This document shows positions 23,775 through 35,745 of a DNA stretch of 64,000 nucleotides, piece after piece (the stretch's first letter is position 1; each line of letters opens with the position of its first letter). The position numbers and the translations under genes were made by a program. The notes beneath the pieces were generated by a model that was not told the DNA's origin, did no database searches, and was given only the letters and a program-made list of their open reading frames with translations. This stretch comes from Agriotes lineatus (Eukaryota; Arthropoda; Insecta; Coleoptera; Elateridae), in contig CALNHX010003324.1 in the NCBI GenBank assembly GCA_940337035.1, forward strand, positions 62,001-126,000, in the 5' to 3' direction.

Positions 23775-24442
23775 TCTGGTGTGATACACTCACACAACTT
23801 CCTTTTACAGTGAACTTATAATTAGTCAAAAATTTCATTTTTAATTTTAAACCATTTGTTAAAAATTTTCAAAAATTACAAATTCTACAAAAACGGTACA
23901 AAATCGAGTGTTAGTTGAAGAGACAAATTTTCTCTAGAATTTTAAGGTGAATTCAAAAATGTAATAATATACCGGGTGTTTTATTTAAAATAGGAGTTAA
24001 TAAAAAAAAATAGAAAAAAAAACAAAAGAAACCCTCTTTAGAAGTATTCAACTGGAAAATCACCTATCTCACATCAATACACATTAAAAATGTAAGAAAA
24101 ATGTAAAGTTAAAAAAAAATCGTTAGAGCCGTTTTTGAAAAAATCGAAAAAAACTGAAAAATCACAAGAGTAAACACCAACTTCCGGTAATGCGATTTTC
24201 TTCAAAAGCTTGCTGTCTCATCTACATAGTACACAAAACTTATATATGAAGTTTCAACGCCATACCTCTTTTCGTTTTTGAGATATTCTGTTCACAGACA
24301 GACACACAGACAGACAGACAGACCAATGAAAAAAAATATGTTTTTTGGGATCAGGGGACTCTAAAACGTGAAGATCCGTTGAAAACTCAATTTCGAATTT
24401 TTGGGGTGAATCCAATACATCCTTTATAGTAAAAGGAAGTAA
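23775..24442 (+). mobile_element. HINE-like element, copy B (668 bp)
   Basis: This is a full-length copy running from TCTGGTGTGATACACTCACA to the terminal GTAAAAGGAAGTAA. Near 24295-24325 a degenerate ACAGACAGACAC microsatellite precedes the conserved 3' block with CTCAATTTCGAATTTTTGGG. It agrees closely with copies A and C. Confidence 0.75.
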
Positions 24443-24658
24443 TAAGCTGATGTTGAGATTTCACAGAGAGTCCGTCGAACGACGTAATTAAGGAGTTGCC
24501 GCCTCACGATAATCAAAAAACTCAAAGGCTTAAATCGGTAAACCATAACGCTAAGTTCGCCCAACGGCCAACGCTACCAAGTGCAGTTCATTAAGTTCAG
24601 AAAATGCGAAGCACTGGTGTTCAATCGACGGGAGTTCAAATAACGGGTCAAAACATGC

Positions 24659-24660
<2 letters not shown>

Positions 24661-24689
<29 letters not shown>
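24661..24689. repeat. (CA)n microsatellite
   Basis: An uninterrupted CA run of about 29 bases. Confidence 0.95.
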
Positions 24690-24690
<1 letters not shown>

Positions 24691-25149
24691 AAAGGCACAA
24701 CCGTTGGCCGCTAATTACACATTAAACAAACGCCACGCCACTTACGCAAGCCCGAAGGCTGCGTGGCGGGAAAAACTTCAAAATCACTAGTTGCTTCTTG
24801 CAACCCCGAATCAAATCTGTCTCGAAAACGAGCGGACTACCTCCTTATCGACAAATAGTGGGGGCCAACATTCGTACTCGCTCTCTCTAACACACGGCAA
24901 CTGTTTTTATTCTGGCTCAAAACGTAAGCGCTTATACAACAAATTCACCTCTGCGGCGGATCGATAAGAAACACGTGCGTGGCTTTTCTAGTGTGCCAAT
25001 ATGCCCGAAACAGAGCGATAACACAGAATGAGTGCATTTAAAACTGCTGTCTGCAAGCGAATAATTTGAAACATCTATATACAGGAGGAATCGTAATTTC
25101 GAAATCAAGAAAATAATGCTAATTAGCCGTTCTTTCATACAAACTAAAA
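24690..25149. other. Intergenic DNA without a recognised gene
   Basis: Somewhat GC-richer than the surroundings, with no recognisable frame or repeat. The RTE-like LINE remains begin at its right edge. Confidence 0.4.
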
Positions 25150-26530
25150 ATGTGCTTACACTTTCTTAAATATTGGAATTATCATTCCGTTTTTCCAATA
25201 TTTGGGCAATTGTTATTCTTGCCAAATCTTTGTAATAAGATTGTGAATTTGTTTTTTGAGCTGGTGTCCGCCATATTTTAGCATTGCACCAGTCACCTCG
25301 ACAGGGCCTGCTGCTTTTAAATTTTTTAGATTGTTAATTGTTGCACACGTTTCTTCCCATCCAGGTTCCTCTACTTCTTCTGTCTTTTGTCTCCTAGGTT
25401 TTTGTTAGTTCGTTTTTGTCATTGTCTAGGAAATTTTTAAAGTGGTCTGTCCATTTATTAAGTACCTCGTTTTTTTCTATCAGTAATTTTCTGTTGCTAT
25501 CTTTGCAGATTGGTATATTTACCTTTCTTCCCTTTGTCTTTAATCCTAGTTTTTTGTGAAATTTTTTCATATTTTTTCTCCTCTTGTGGGTTTCCATTTC
25601 TTCAATTTTCTTGTCCATTCATCTTCTTTTCTTTGTTCTAAATAAGTTTGTTGCAATTTGTTTCAATCGTTAGTGTTGTTTCTCATTTTCTTGATTTTTA
25701 TTTTGCATGTATTTTAATCCACCTGTATTTCTTTTTTCGAATGCTTCTCTGCACTCATCGAACCATTCTTTTTCTATTTTTGTATTTCCAATTACTGTCT
25801 TTTATGCTGCCTGTGTGATATTTTTTTCAGTATTTTCTATTCCATCTCTATGTCTGTTGCATGCGGTGTGTTGGCGTTATTGTTTTCTAGTTTCTCTGTA
25901 TTTTTGTGCGTATTCTTCGTCTGTTAGCTTGCCTACATTCAATTTCTTCACATGTTTTTCTCGGTAATTGTTTGAGATTTTTTCTTTCATTGTTGCCACT
26001 ACTAAACAGTAGTCTGATTCGCAGTTTGATCTACGATATGTTCGTACGTCCTGTACGTGTCTTTGTTTTGAAATGAGTATATGATCAATTTGACTTATAT
26101 TTTCCTCTCCTGGAGCTGTCCATGTCATTTAGTGGCTTTTCTTTTTTTAAATTGTATGCTGCTGATAGTCAAGTGTAAGTCACTGGCTGGGTGGGCTAGT
26201 TTGTTTCCATTGTAATTTGTTCTACTGTGTAGAGTATGTTTCCCAGGTACGTCTTCTATGTGTTTTTCTTTACCAATCTGGGCATTCAGATCTTTCATTA
26301 TTAATGTGTAGTTTTTTTTGCATTTGTTCTGCTATTTTCAGCAATCGTTCGTAAAATTCTCGCTTCTTTATTTCTGTTGCATTTTTTATTAGAGCGTACT
26401 CGTTCATAAGGGCAAGATAATCTTCCGTTTATTGGTAAAAATCGCAGAACTTTGTTTCTCATTTTTGATGCTACTATAAATCCTGTACCTTGTTGCCCTT
26501 GTTTATCTTGTCCAATGTACATAAATCAAT
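25150..26530 (-). pseudogene. RTE-type LINE, endonuclease and linker remains
   Basis: Read from high to low coordinates on the minus strand: an endonuclease N-terminal part with GTGFIVASKMRNKVLRFLPI, then its C-terminal part with QIDHILISKQRHVQDVRTYR and CESDYCLVVATMKEK, then a lysine-rich linker with KRRKNMKKFHKKLGLK and VLNKWTDHFKNFL. Finally come degraded RT words such as LPKYWKNGMIIPIFKK. The order is right for an RTE/BovB-like ORF2, but many stops and frame changes intervene. The RT core is missing. Confidence 0.7.
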
Positions 26531-26544
26531 TGTTTCCTTTTTAC

Positions 26545-27745
26545 TAATAATAATAATAATAAAGTTTATTTGCGAAATGTTACAAAGATAATATTATTTT
26601 TTTTATATTTTACAAAATATTACAATATATTTTATATATCTTCTTCTTCTTCAGAGTCGCATCCCTCATTACTGAAGATTCGTGATCTCATGAGCATTCG
26701 TTTGTGATGTCCCTCCAGGCGTTTCGGTCTTGAGCTTTTACGCTGGCTTCTTTAAGTGGTTTATTGGTCAGCTTCTTTATCTGGTCAATCCACCTCAAGG
26801 GTGATCGACCTCTGGGTCTTTTTCCGTCAACCTTGCCTTGGACGATTAATCTTTCTAGACTAGTGTCATTTGTTCTGGTCACATGGCCGAAATAAGATAA
26901 AATGCGCCTACGACATTCTTTGGAGAGCCTTTCGGTGACATTAAGCTCATTTAGTATTGAGGCGTTCATTCTTCTCGCCGTCCACGGTATTCGGAGCATG
27001 CGCCTCCAACACCACATCTCGAAGGCATCTATTCTATTCCTATCCGAGGCGCTCAACGTCCATGTTTCTGCTCCATATAGGAAGATGGAATATATTAGTG
27101 ATCGTACCAGTTTCATCTTGGTGGTTTTGGTTATATGTTTGTCTTTCCACACCTTTTCCAGATTTGTCATGGCGTTTCGAGCGATTGCTATTCGTCTTCT
27201 TATTTCCTTTTGGCAACCGCCTTTAGAACTTATGAGTGAGCCTAAAAATATGAACTCCTCCACACGTTGTATGTTAGGCAAGCGATTTTCGGGCTGCGCT
27301 GCGTTACCCCTGTCTACAATCATTATTTTTGTTTTCGTAATGTTGATTTCGAGTCCTAGGGCCCTGCTTTCCTTTATTACTCTTTGTACCAGTTCTTCCA
27401 ACTCTGATTCGCTTGCTGTTATTAGTGTGGTGTCGTCCGCATATCTGAGATTGGTAATTTTTTGTCCGCCAACCGAAAATCCTCCTTCGAAGTTTTCCAG
27501 ACTCTTCCTTATGATGTATTCGCCATAGATATTGAACAGCCTTGGTGAGAGTATGCATCCTTGTCGGACGCCCTTTTGGATCTTGAAAGGCTTGGAAGTG
27601 TCATTGTCGAGCCTTACCACTGCTTCTGAGTTCTTGTATAAGTTTTGGATCAGCAGGCTTAAATGTTCGGGCACCCCCATTACTCTCAAGACTATCCAGA
27701 GATGTTTCCAGACGACGTTATCGAATGCCTTCTTAATTGGCAAAT
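26545..27745 (-). mobile_element. 5'-truncated RTE-like LINE with (TTA)n-type tail
   Basis: The insertion covers the RT C-terminal half (26688-27743), a short 3' UTR and a TAATAATAATAATAATAA tract at about 26548-26565, which is the 3' tail in minus-strand sense. It abuts the older RTE remains at 26530. The 5' edge cuts the RT at its KAFD motif, as expected of an insertion from incomplete reverse transcription. Confidence 0.7.
26688..27743 (-). CDS. Reverse transcriptase C-terminal half (RTE-like LINE), open frame
   Basis: These 351 codons are without a stop. The frame opens at KKAFDNVVWKHLW, the RT palm aspartate motif, so the first half of the protein is missing and the ATG is not an original start. 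It then has GVRQGCILSPRLFNIY, the catalytic LRYADDTTLI, LEINITKTKIM and LVRSLIYSIFLYGAETW. The tail reads RRMLRIPWTARRMN and RRILSYFGHVTR, typical of RTE and related LINE proteins in insects. The uninterrupted frame points to a fairly young but defective insertion. Confidence 0.75.
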   Translation of the reverse strand: MPIKKAFDNVVWKHLWIVLRVMGVPEHLSLLIQNLYKNSEAVVRLDNDTSKPFKIQKGVRQGCILSPRLFNIYGEYIIRKSLENFEGGFSVGGQKITNLRYADDTTLITASESELEELVQRVIKESRALGLEINITKTKIMIVDRGNAAQPENRLPNIQRVEEFIFLGSLISSKGGCQKEIRRRIAIARNAMTNLEKVWKDKHITKTTKMKLVRSLIYSIFLYGAETWTLSASDRNRIDAFEMWCWRRMLRIPWTARRMNASILNELNVTERLSKECRRRILSYFGHVTRTNDTSLERLIVQGKVDGKRPRGRSPLRWIDQIKKLTNKPLKEASVKAQDRNAWRDITNECS

Positions 27746-27972
27746 AAACAAATTTAACCCATAAAGTTTAAATAACTGTCTATGGGTTTCTTTTTAAAGA
27801 TACTATTATTGTTGACGCAGAATTTAAATTAATTCATTTAACTTGATTTTCAAAAAAAGAAGGAAGCAAAAATAAGTCGTAATGAGAAGAGACAATAAAA
27901 AGCAGAAATCGATGGTCCAGTTAAAAAACATTACAATAATAATATAAATATAACTATGTAAAACGTAGTTTT

Positions 27973-30900
27973 TTAAGGAAATATATTATAAAAAATATCT
28001 ATATCAGTGCTGAATAAAAATGCTTTTACCAATTTCTTAAAGTGATGTAATGATCTAGAAGATTTAATAGCTTCTGGCAAGAAGTTATAAAATCTCCGGC
28101 CAGGATACCCATGATTTCTCTGTCCAATAGATTTTGTTGAAAACGGAGTCTTGAATGCAAATGGTTTGAGACGAGTCTGGTACTGATGATCAATTAAGAC
28201 CAAATTGTTTTTATTCTTATACATAAATAACACCACTGAAAAAAAGTATAGTTGCCGTGGATGCAATATTATTGCTTCACAATAAAGTAAATTTGATGGA
28301 TAGGTGGCTTCCTTATTTAGTACAATACGGATAAATTTTTTTTTAATTATTTCAAATTTTTTTAGGTAAATATTAACAGCACTGCCCCATCCAATAATTC
28401 CATAATATAATCGGGATTCGATCAGTGCATAATACACTTTTTTTAGTTCAAAGCTATTTAAAATAGATTTTAATTGTTTAAAGCGGAATAATATTGATCT
28501 TAGCGTCTGGACTAAATTATCTATATGATCGTTCCATCTCAAATGCCTGTCTATAATTATTACACCCAGATATTTTATGTTTTTTGTCTCATCCACTTTG
28601 GTCTGCAGGTCTATTACTAATTGTTTGAATAGGGGCAATTTGTTTTTGTAGCAAGTCAATGGTACGTATTTGGTTTTGTCGAAGTTGATTGTTAGAAAAT
28701 TTATAATCAAACCAATCTTTTACAATTTTTACATCCTTCTTTGCTTTTGTTCTCAAACCTGACCAGGAGTCATCTTGATAAAAAATTGCTGTGTCGTCTG
28801 CAAAACTGATTATTGCGCCCAAAGTATTTCATTGAAATAAATCATTAAGATATATAATGAAAAGTATTGGCCCTAACACAGTGCCTTGCGGCACTCCATA
28901 TTCATCTGTGCACTCAAGGCTCTTTACTTTGTTTATTTCTACAAATTGTTTTCGACTAGTTAAATAGCTTTTCATTAATTTTAAAGCAATGCATCTGAAT
29001 CCTATGTTTTCTAGCGAATCTAATAAACAGAGATAACTTACAGTATCAAAGGCCTTAGCCAGATTTAAGAACACGCACAGAGAAGGCTTGCTGTTTTCTA
29101 AGAAATTATTAATAAGAGAACATAAGTAACTTACGGCATCTTGCGTAGATTTATTTTTCTGGAATCCGAATTGTTTTTCTGATATTATATTAAATTTATT
29201 TAAATAATCATTAATTCTTTTCTTTATAACCTTTTCAAATATTTTCGCCAGATTACTAATTACAGAAATTGGTCTGTAATTGGACAACTCAGTTTTGTCG
29301 CCCTTCTTATACAAGGGCTTTACAACAGCTATTTCAAATAATTCAGGAACAGAACCAGTCTCTATAATTTTGTTTATTAAGAAAACAATAGGTGAAACTA
29401 TACTTTCTGAAATTACTTTCAGTACTTCAGTTGTACATACACCCTACACCAATCGGTAGAAGGGTTCTCGATTAAATAAATAAATAAAAAAATAAAAAAT
29501 ACTTCAGTTGTGATATTATCAAATCCAGGTGTAACATTGGTTTTTAATTTGGATATTATATCTGCAATTTCATATTCATTAGTTGGCGTTAAATAAATGG
29601 AAGACGACAATGATTGTAATCTAGATGGAGCCTTAGCTACCGGTTTAATTTTAGAGGCAAGATTTTTACCAACACTAACAAAAAAATTATTAAATTCATT
29701 TGTTATTTCAGTCACATCGGAAGTCAGTATTCCAGTTTCAATTTTAATTTCTTTAATATCACTATTTTCTTGAGATTTTTTTTCTATGAGAATTTGTAAT
29801 TTCATTAACAATATTCCAGAACGATTTACTGTCGTTATTTGCCATATTCTCTATTTTTATTTTAAAAAACCTAGCTTTCGTTTCTTTAATTAAGTTATTC
29901 AATTTATTTCTATACGTTTTAAATTCATTTTTTAATTTAATATGGAATGGATTCTTTTGTAATTCCCGATATAGTACATCTCTTTTCTTTATTTTCGTCA
30001 CCAATCCAGCAGTTATCCAATTTTTTCTTTTTGTATCTTTGTGTTTAATTTTTTTGTAACAGTACTAGAATTTAATGCGATTGTTATACTATCTGTGAGT
30101 AAAACAGCCAATTGATCCGTACTTTCTGTATTATAATATTGAACCCACTGCAAGCTATTCATGCTTAACCTCAATTGATCATAGTTTAAAAATTTACTTA
30201 ACTTATTTTGTTCTACATTAGGACAAGATTGATTTCTTACTGAAAGTGATAAGCTTATGGGAAAATGGTCAGTTATATTTGTTTTAAAAATTGCTGACAC
30301 TACATCGTTTATATCCTCTTTCGTCTTTAGAAATAAATAATCAACACAAGACTTGCTATGTTCTTGTTCCCTTGTGTAACTGTTTATCATTGAATCATTG
30401 ATATGAATCCAAAATTGCTCATGATATTTAAATATTCATTTGAAGCAGTATTTTCCACTAGAATATTTAAATTTATATCACCAACAACAATACTATAGTC
30501 AGCATTTTCAGTACTAATAGAATTTAAGTAATTATCGAGTTCTGTTAAAAATTAATTTAAACAACTAGATGGTGATCTGTATATGGCTGTAATTAATATG
30601 GCTTTATTACAAAATTTTAATTTAACTTGAATTGCTTGATTTTCTTTGATATTTATTATTTTGTATTGAAAATTTAATGATTTTTTAATTAACAGTAGAA
30701 CACCATCATTTTGATTATAAACTCCCTCATTATAAATAACTTCGTAATCAATTCGACAAAAAAATTCAGGATCTCGAATCTGCCAGGTCTCAGTTAATAC
30801 TGTACAATCATATTCAACACCAAGTTGGTTTAAAAATATCTTTAGTTCATCAAAATTTTTATTAATACTGCGTATATTTATGTGAAATAGATTAAATTTA

Positions 30901-31040
30901 GTATTATTTTCATCATTTTGTAATAAAATATTGGCAGTTACCGGATCATTGATTTCAAATGCATTTATAGGAACAAAATTATAATCTCTTATATACTGAT
31001 TCATACTAACATATAGCAAAGATGCAAAATGAAGGATCAA
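27973..31040 (-). pseudogene. LINE ORF2 with endonuclease and RT, several frameshifts
   Basis: The endonuclease is visible as FNLFHINIRSINKNFDELK, YDCTVLTETW, GVLLLIKKSLNF and ILITAIYRSPSS, then the DHFPISLSL end motif. A linker with FWNIVNEI follows. The RT shows NYRPISVISNLAKIFEKVI, VFLNLAKAFDTVSY (normally LDLAKAFD), GVPQGTVLGPILFIIYLNDL and FADDTAIFYQDD. The C-terminal part has IKYLGVIIIDRHLRWNDHI and PGRRFYNFLPEAIKSS. Breaks occur near 30.55, 30.0, 29.43, 28.82 and 28.7 kb. The D-to-N change in the first RT motif would by itself disable the enzyme. Confidence 0.8.
29423..29511 (+). mobile_element. 65-bp retroposed fragment with 12-bp target-site duplication
   Basis: TACTTCAGTTGT occurs at 29423-29434 and again at 29500-29511. 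Between them lie 65 bp ending in a (TAAA)n-like A-rich tail. The insert cuts the LINE reading frame just after NITTEV. Flanking repeats plus a tail are the mark of target-primed reverse transcription, so this is the 3' tip of an unidentified LINE or SINE. Confidence 0.85.
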
Positions 31041-31151
31041 GAAAAAGAAAAAAAAAGTAAATGAAGTAAGATGACGCCTGCCATGTGTCCCGCTCTCCAA
31101 AATTATATAACAAAATAAAAATATACTTAAGATAACTGAGTGCGCGCATAG

Positions 31152-31330
31152 GAAAATTTTTTTCGATTTTTTTAAAAACGGCTCTAACGATTTTTTCAAA
31201 TTTTATATTTTTATTACATTTTTTAATGTGTATTGATGTGAGATGTGAGGTGATTTTACTGTTGAATACCTCTTTAAATAGAACACCTGGTATATTATTA
31301 CATTATTGAATTCCGATTAAAATTTTAGAG
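31152..31330 (-). mobile_element. HINE-like element fragment (copy E)
   Basis: It matches the central part of copies A-C: AAAAACGGCTCTAACGATTT, TGTATTGATGTGAGAT and GGTATATTATTACAT, in the same orientation as copy A. Both ends are missing. Confidence 0.7.
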
Positions 31331-31599
31331 ACTATTCAACTCACCCTCTTCAAGTTAACTATTCACCAATCATAATTTAGTATTTATGTCATTTGCCACC
31401 AATCAGCGTAAAATTGTGCAAATATTCCGTTAGCGGAATTTTAATGAAAATCGTACGACACTCATTAATGACCAATAGAAAAATTAGTTCACGAGCCGTA
31501 ACCAAGACAATAAAAAAATTTCTTGGAAATTTTTTGTAGGTAGACCAACCTAACTGTGAGGGTTTGTGGCGTTACGATTTTCTTACCGAATCTGCATTC

Positions 31600-31736
31600 G
31601 AGCATTAATTCATATCCGGAAATTATTTTCGTGCATTCCAACAACGTCCTAATTTGCCCTCGCGTCCCGCTCGGGCAAATTAATACGACATTGTTGGACC
31701 GCACTCAAAAAAAATTTCCGGAAAGAATTGATGCTC
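31600..31736. repeat. Hairpin with ~60-bp arms
   Basis: GAGCATTAATTC, TCCGGAAAT, CCAACAA and AATTTGCCC recur as reverse complements in mirrored order around a CTCGCGTCCCG centre. The arms are imperfect. It is probably a MITE relic; no target duplication is visible. Confidence 0.75.
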
Positions 31737-32425
31737 TTATGAGATTATATGTGACAATTTTTTTCTCTTCTTGTGACATTTATTTAACTTCCTGTAAAAT
31801 TTGACAAATCATTTATTTCACGTCAACAGATTTTTATTTTCAAAGAGGACGTGATAAAATTGATTAATTACTAAGAAATGTCAATTTTGTTCGTTGAATA
31901 GTCCTTCAAATGCCGCTTGCAGCCAGGCCCCCCCGTAAGGGCTACTGGCGCCTGTGTGCAAAAAAGGATTTTGGCGCCCCTTAAGGCATTTTGGATCATG
32001 TTTTTTTATTTTTTTTTTGAAGGTAGGTAGGTAGGTAGGTGCTTGAAATAAATAAAAAAACTGAACTTTAGAAGTCATATTTATTTGTAGACTAAAATAT
32101 CAAAATGAAACAAACAGAATGAAATCATAACAAAATAAATTAAAATAAATTCTTGTTCACACTCATTTTAAAGCATTTACTTGACTAATGGGGTACAGAC
32201 ACGTTGTTTATAAATACTATACAATAAGCCAAAACTAAAAATCACATTTTTTTTAGGAACAAATAACAGAAATATTGCCTAATGTCTACATATATATAAG
32301 TACTACTTTCTACTTATACTCAGATATTTTAAAAAATATGCAGATACTTCTGATAACAAATACCTAGGTAACTTCGTTATAAAATCAAAAATGATAGCTA
32401 GGTACAATAGAAAAATAAAAAATAG

Positions 32426-33660
32426 CTATTGTAGTAGCGATATTTTCCGAGACTTTGCTGTTGCAAATTCATTAATTACAGCGCTAAAATTTATACCATC
32501 AAAAATTTCTTGTTCAATTGCTAACATTGCTAGCCCAGACAATCTTTCTTGAAGCATTGTCGATCTTAAACAATTTTTAATGATTTTTAACTTTGAAAAA
32601 GATCGCTCGCCAGAAGCTACAGATACAGGCAATGTCAGAAGAATTCTTAGTGAAATGTTTACGTTTGGAAGGGTGGAGATTAAATTGTTTTCAAATATAT
32701 ATTGTAAAATACTTAAGGGCTCAGTATCATCAAGTAATGAAAACAACTTTAACGCTTTAATTTCATTAAACAAATCATTGGAGTCTATATCCTTATTATC
32801 CTCACCTGTCAGTCGTTCTTCAAGAACAGAACAACGTTTTAAAAGATCGCTGTCACTTAATTTGAATATGTCGCTAAAAATCCGAAAATATTATCATACT
32901 CATTTAATAAGTCAAATCGGTTTTTTAGAGAGCTTAAAGTTTGATCTATAATTTTTAAGAAAAAACTAATTTTAAAAGCGGTTTTTGGATCATGAGGGGT
33001 CTCATCTCGGTGTTCATAGTCAAACAGTTTTGGTTTAAATTTCCTCCTGACCGTTGGTAACGGTGGAAAGTCTTCTTCAATTTCGAGAGAGAGTGCTACT
33101 TCTTTCGCTTGTACACGAATTTCTTGAAATGATTGGTCAGATCTATATTGCTGGAAGTGATCAACTAAATTTTTTAGGTAGATTTGGCATACTTTAATAT
33201 TAATTGTAGTACTTTGGATTTGTTTGCTGACAATATTTATATGAAATAAAACGTCATGCCAAATAATAATTCCACAAATAAATTGAAAATTTTGTACAGA
33301 CGTTAAGAGGGAACTCGCTTTATGTTTTGCATCAATGTGAAAGGAATTATCTTCAGCTACTTCTAGAAGACTTTCGCAAACCTTAATTAAATAAAGTTTA
33401 AGAGGCTTTATTGCATCAATTCTGCTGGCCCATCTTGTCTCACTTAGAGGCTTTAAACTTAACCCGGGGACATTTTTTCTCATAACATCCCACCTTTTTG
33501 TGGATGACGAAAAAAAATTATATAACTCTTCCACAAGATTAAAAAAGTTTATTGTAGCATCTGACACCTTAGAAGCGTAATTTACTGTTAAATTCAAAGT
33601 ATGAGCCGCACAAGGTACAAAAAGGGCTCTCGGACTCGCATCAAGAATGCGTTTTTGAAG
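32426..33660 (-). pseudogene. hAT transposase, C-terminal part
   Basis: hAT transposases excise and integrate their element through a DDE-type core split by a helical domain. This piece holds ALFVPCAAHTLNLTVN (catalytic-core region), the helical insertion with SETRWASRIDAI, and the dimerisation domain LPVSVASGERSFSKLKIIKN plus ERLSGLAMLAIEQE near the C-terminus. A frame change lies near 32.8 kb. The resemblance is to the zinc-finger-MYM-1-like hAT group. The BEL/Pao insertion at 33666 separates it from the N-terminal part. Confidence 0.8.
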
Positions 33661-33665
33661 CCCAA

Positions 33666-34264
33666 TGTTCAAACTATTTTTGAACATGAATTTTAGTGAA
33701 TAATGTGAAATAAAGTAAATACAGAAGTGCACGCAATTAGCTTACAAAAACTGCATAACTTGCGCCAGATAAAACATGGGTCAAGTTTCTGTGTCGCGAT
33801 AACAACTAAAAGTAAACGACACACGCAACAAGCGCCAGTTCCTTATGTTTCAAAACAGACGTTGCAGGTTTTAATTGTGTATTATATCGTATATAAAAGG
33901 CACAACGCAGCAATTCTGCAACTAGTGGGTCAAACTAACAAACTTAGCGTTTAATATTACGTTAGGTTACACACATATGATTGTAATTATTAATAGTAGG
34001 GCGTAAATATGGTATACATTTACTGTATAAAAGCTCTGTGATATGTATTAGAATTTAATATACATTTAACCACTAATGTTTATTCATTGATGGGGATGAA
34101 TATAGGCTACAAATATTCGTAAAGAGTTGGCAAAGCCTGGCCTTCTCACCCTATCTCTTAACAACGCAATAAACTCCAACTCCTGTCAAATAAAACTAAA
34201 CTGGTTTTAGAAACAAACATAAAAGGTGCTAAGTTCCAATTAATTTTGGGCCACATCTTTTACA
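33666..34264 (+). repeat. 5' LTR of the BEL/Pao element (599 bp)
   Basis: It starts TGTTCAAACTATTTTTGAACA, an 8-bp hairpin, and ends CATCTTTTACA. The last 114 bp recur at 35735-35848. Just after it, TTGGTTCTTCGAGCC resembles the primer-binding region I associate with insect BEL/Pao elements; the tRNA was not determined. Confidence 0.85.
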
Positions 34265-34815
34265 TTGGTTCTTCGAGCCAACAACTCCCCGATCACGAAG
34301 AAGCCGGAATTTGGAGAAGACATTGGTCCTACAAGCCAACTACTCCCCGGACAAGAGGAAACTGGATTTTTTGGGTAAAAATCCTCAATCCAACCAATTG
34401 GAGGCTGAAAAGAAGTTAGTGCATCAATCAAGAGTCCTGGACACGCGGAACAGATTTGAAGCTCTGGGCAAGTAACACTGGACCGGATCTGCCATATCCG
34501 TAAGAAAATTTGGAGGACTCGCAACAAGATTGGTATGTACTCTTCTGTGTAAAGATTAGGGAGAAGTTCAAATTGAGCCGTCGCTAAGGAGAAAACGTCC
34601 TACGACTCAATCAAAGGAATTCCGCCAAAGGAAAAGGCGAGAATTAGTGATAGCAGCATAAGTCCTGCTAGTAACTTCCTAGGGCTTCCGCCGTGCAGCG
34701 AGAAGAATCTTCAGCGGCAATCGATCCGCTAAGAACTTGGAAAATACGTAAAGTGGTAAGATACTACTTATTAAGCCAGTTTTAGTACCAAAGCCATTAA
34801 AAAGGCCGCATCGAC

Positions 34816-35745
34816 ATGGAGTCAATTATAAAGGAGCAGAAGCAGCTGGCGGACAAAATGTGCCAACTGTTCACAAATATGAAGAAGGATTCCAGAAGCA
34901 GAAAGAATCAGATGTACCTAGCCAAGAAAGAGGATGAATTAGAAGAATTGTGGAAGGCATTCGAGAGCGGTGACATGGAACTACGGAAGCGACTTCCAGC
35001 GGATCATGAATACATAAAAAAGGATTTCTACAGCCAGGTGAAAGAAAGATTTCAAATAACTACAGATTACATACACGAATGGCAGGAGAAGCTAAATACA
35101 GCTAGTGAGGAGAATAACGGCTTAGAAACCGAGAAAAAGGAAAACCCCATCGAACAAGTAGGCAGACTCAAGAAGCAAGAAATTGAAATGCAGTTATTTA
35201 GCGAAGTACTTGACGATGCAATATTAGCATTGGAACAAGTCCAGACAAAAATGTTCTATGAGTATAAAACCAACAAGATTTCCGACCAGTGGGAGAATAT
35301 TACGAGAATGCATAAGGAAATCCTCGGATGTGAGCAAGAATTTGCGGAGGATTACTTCACAGATGGTGTTTACAATCAGATACGAGAGCGTTATAACCAG
35401 GTAATAGCTCAAATATTTAACAAAATAAGTAGCATCCCGAGAAGTGAACAACCACGAGCACGAGAAGAACTGGCCATCCCATTGCCCAAAATCACGATAC
35501 CGATGTTCGAAGGAAATTATGAAAATTGGACCACGTTCCACGACATTTTTGGGCGACTCATCCACAATAATACCACATTAGGCAATGCAGAGAAGATGCA
35601 GTACCTCAAAACTTACCTCAGAGGCGAGGCAAGTAAATTAATAAAACATCTCGACGCATCGGACGCTAACTATGAGACCGCATGGGACCTACTACAAAGC
35701 AGGTATAATAACAAAAGAATTTTGTTTTCCAAATCTATCTCTTAA
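34816..35745 (+). pseudogene. BEL/Pao gag protein, C-terminally truncated
   Basis: Gag forms the particle that packages the element's RNA. The first ~200 residues are charged and probably coiled coil (EEQ/KE-rich). Near residues 223-300 lies the DUF1759 signature: LPKITIPMFEGNYENWTTF, then LRGEASKLIKHL and YETAWDLLQSRYNNKR. The last six codons come from the 3' LTR after the deletion junction at about 35735, so the normal zinc-knuckle part and the rest of pol are missing. The ATG follows the leader at a normal distance. No stop precedes the junction. Confidence 0.8.

Larger units (their letters stand above)
27770..31150 (-). mobile_element. CR1/Jockey-type LINE (second family), minus strand
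   Basis: It extends from the endonuclease start near 31.0 kb to the RT C-terminus near 27.97 kb and a short 3' end. It is interrupted by a 65-bp retroposed insert at 29435-29499. No ORF1 was found upstream, where a HINE fragment begins at 31152. The protein-coding part has several frame changes. Confidence 0.75.

Noticed and set aside
23577..23838. Overlapping plus and minus frames of 78-93 codons
   Set aside because: No family resemblance. Part of the minus frame runs into the start of HINE copy B.
24295..24325. ACAGACAGACAC run as an independent microsatellite or CRISPR-like array
   Set aside because: It is an internal feature of the HINE-like family, present in the other full copies, and there are no spacers.
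26902..27528. 208-codon plus-strand frame
   Set aside because: It is antisense to the RTE-like reverse transcriptase, whose RT motifs on the minus strand are unmistakable.
34264..34330. tRNA-like sequence around GGTTCTTCGAGCC
   Set aside because: It follows the LTR directly and cannot be folded into a full cloverleaf. It fits a retrotransposon primer-binding region instead.
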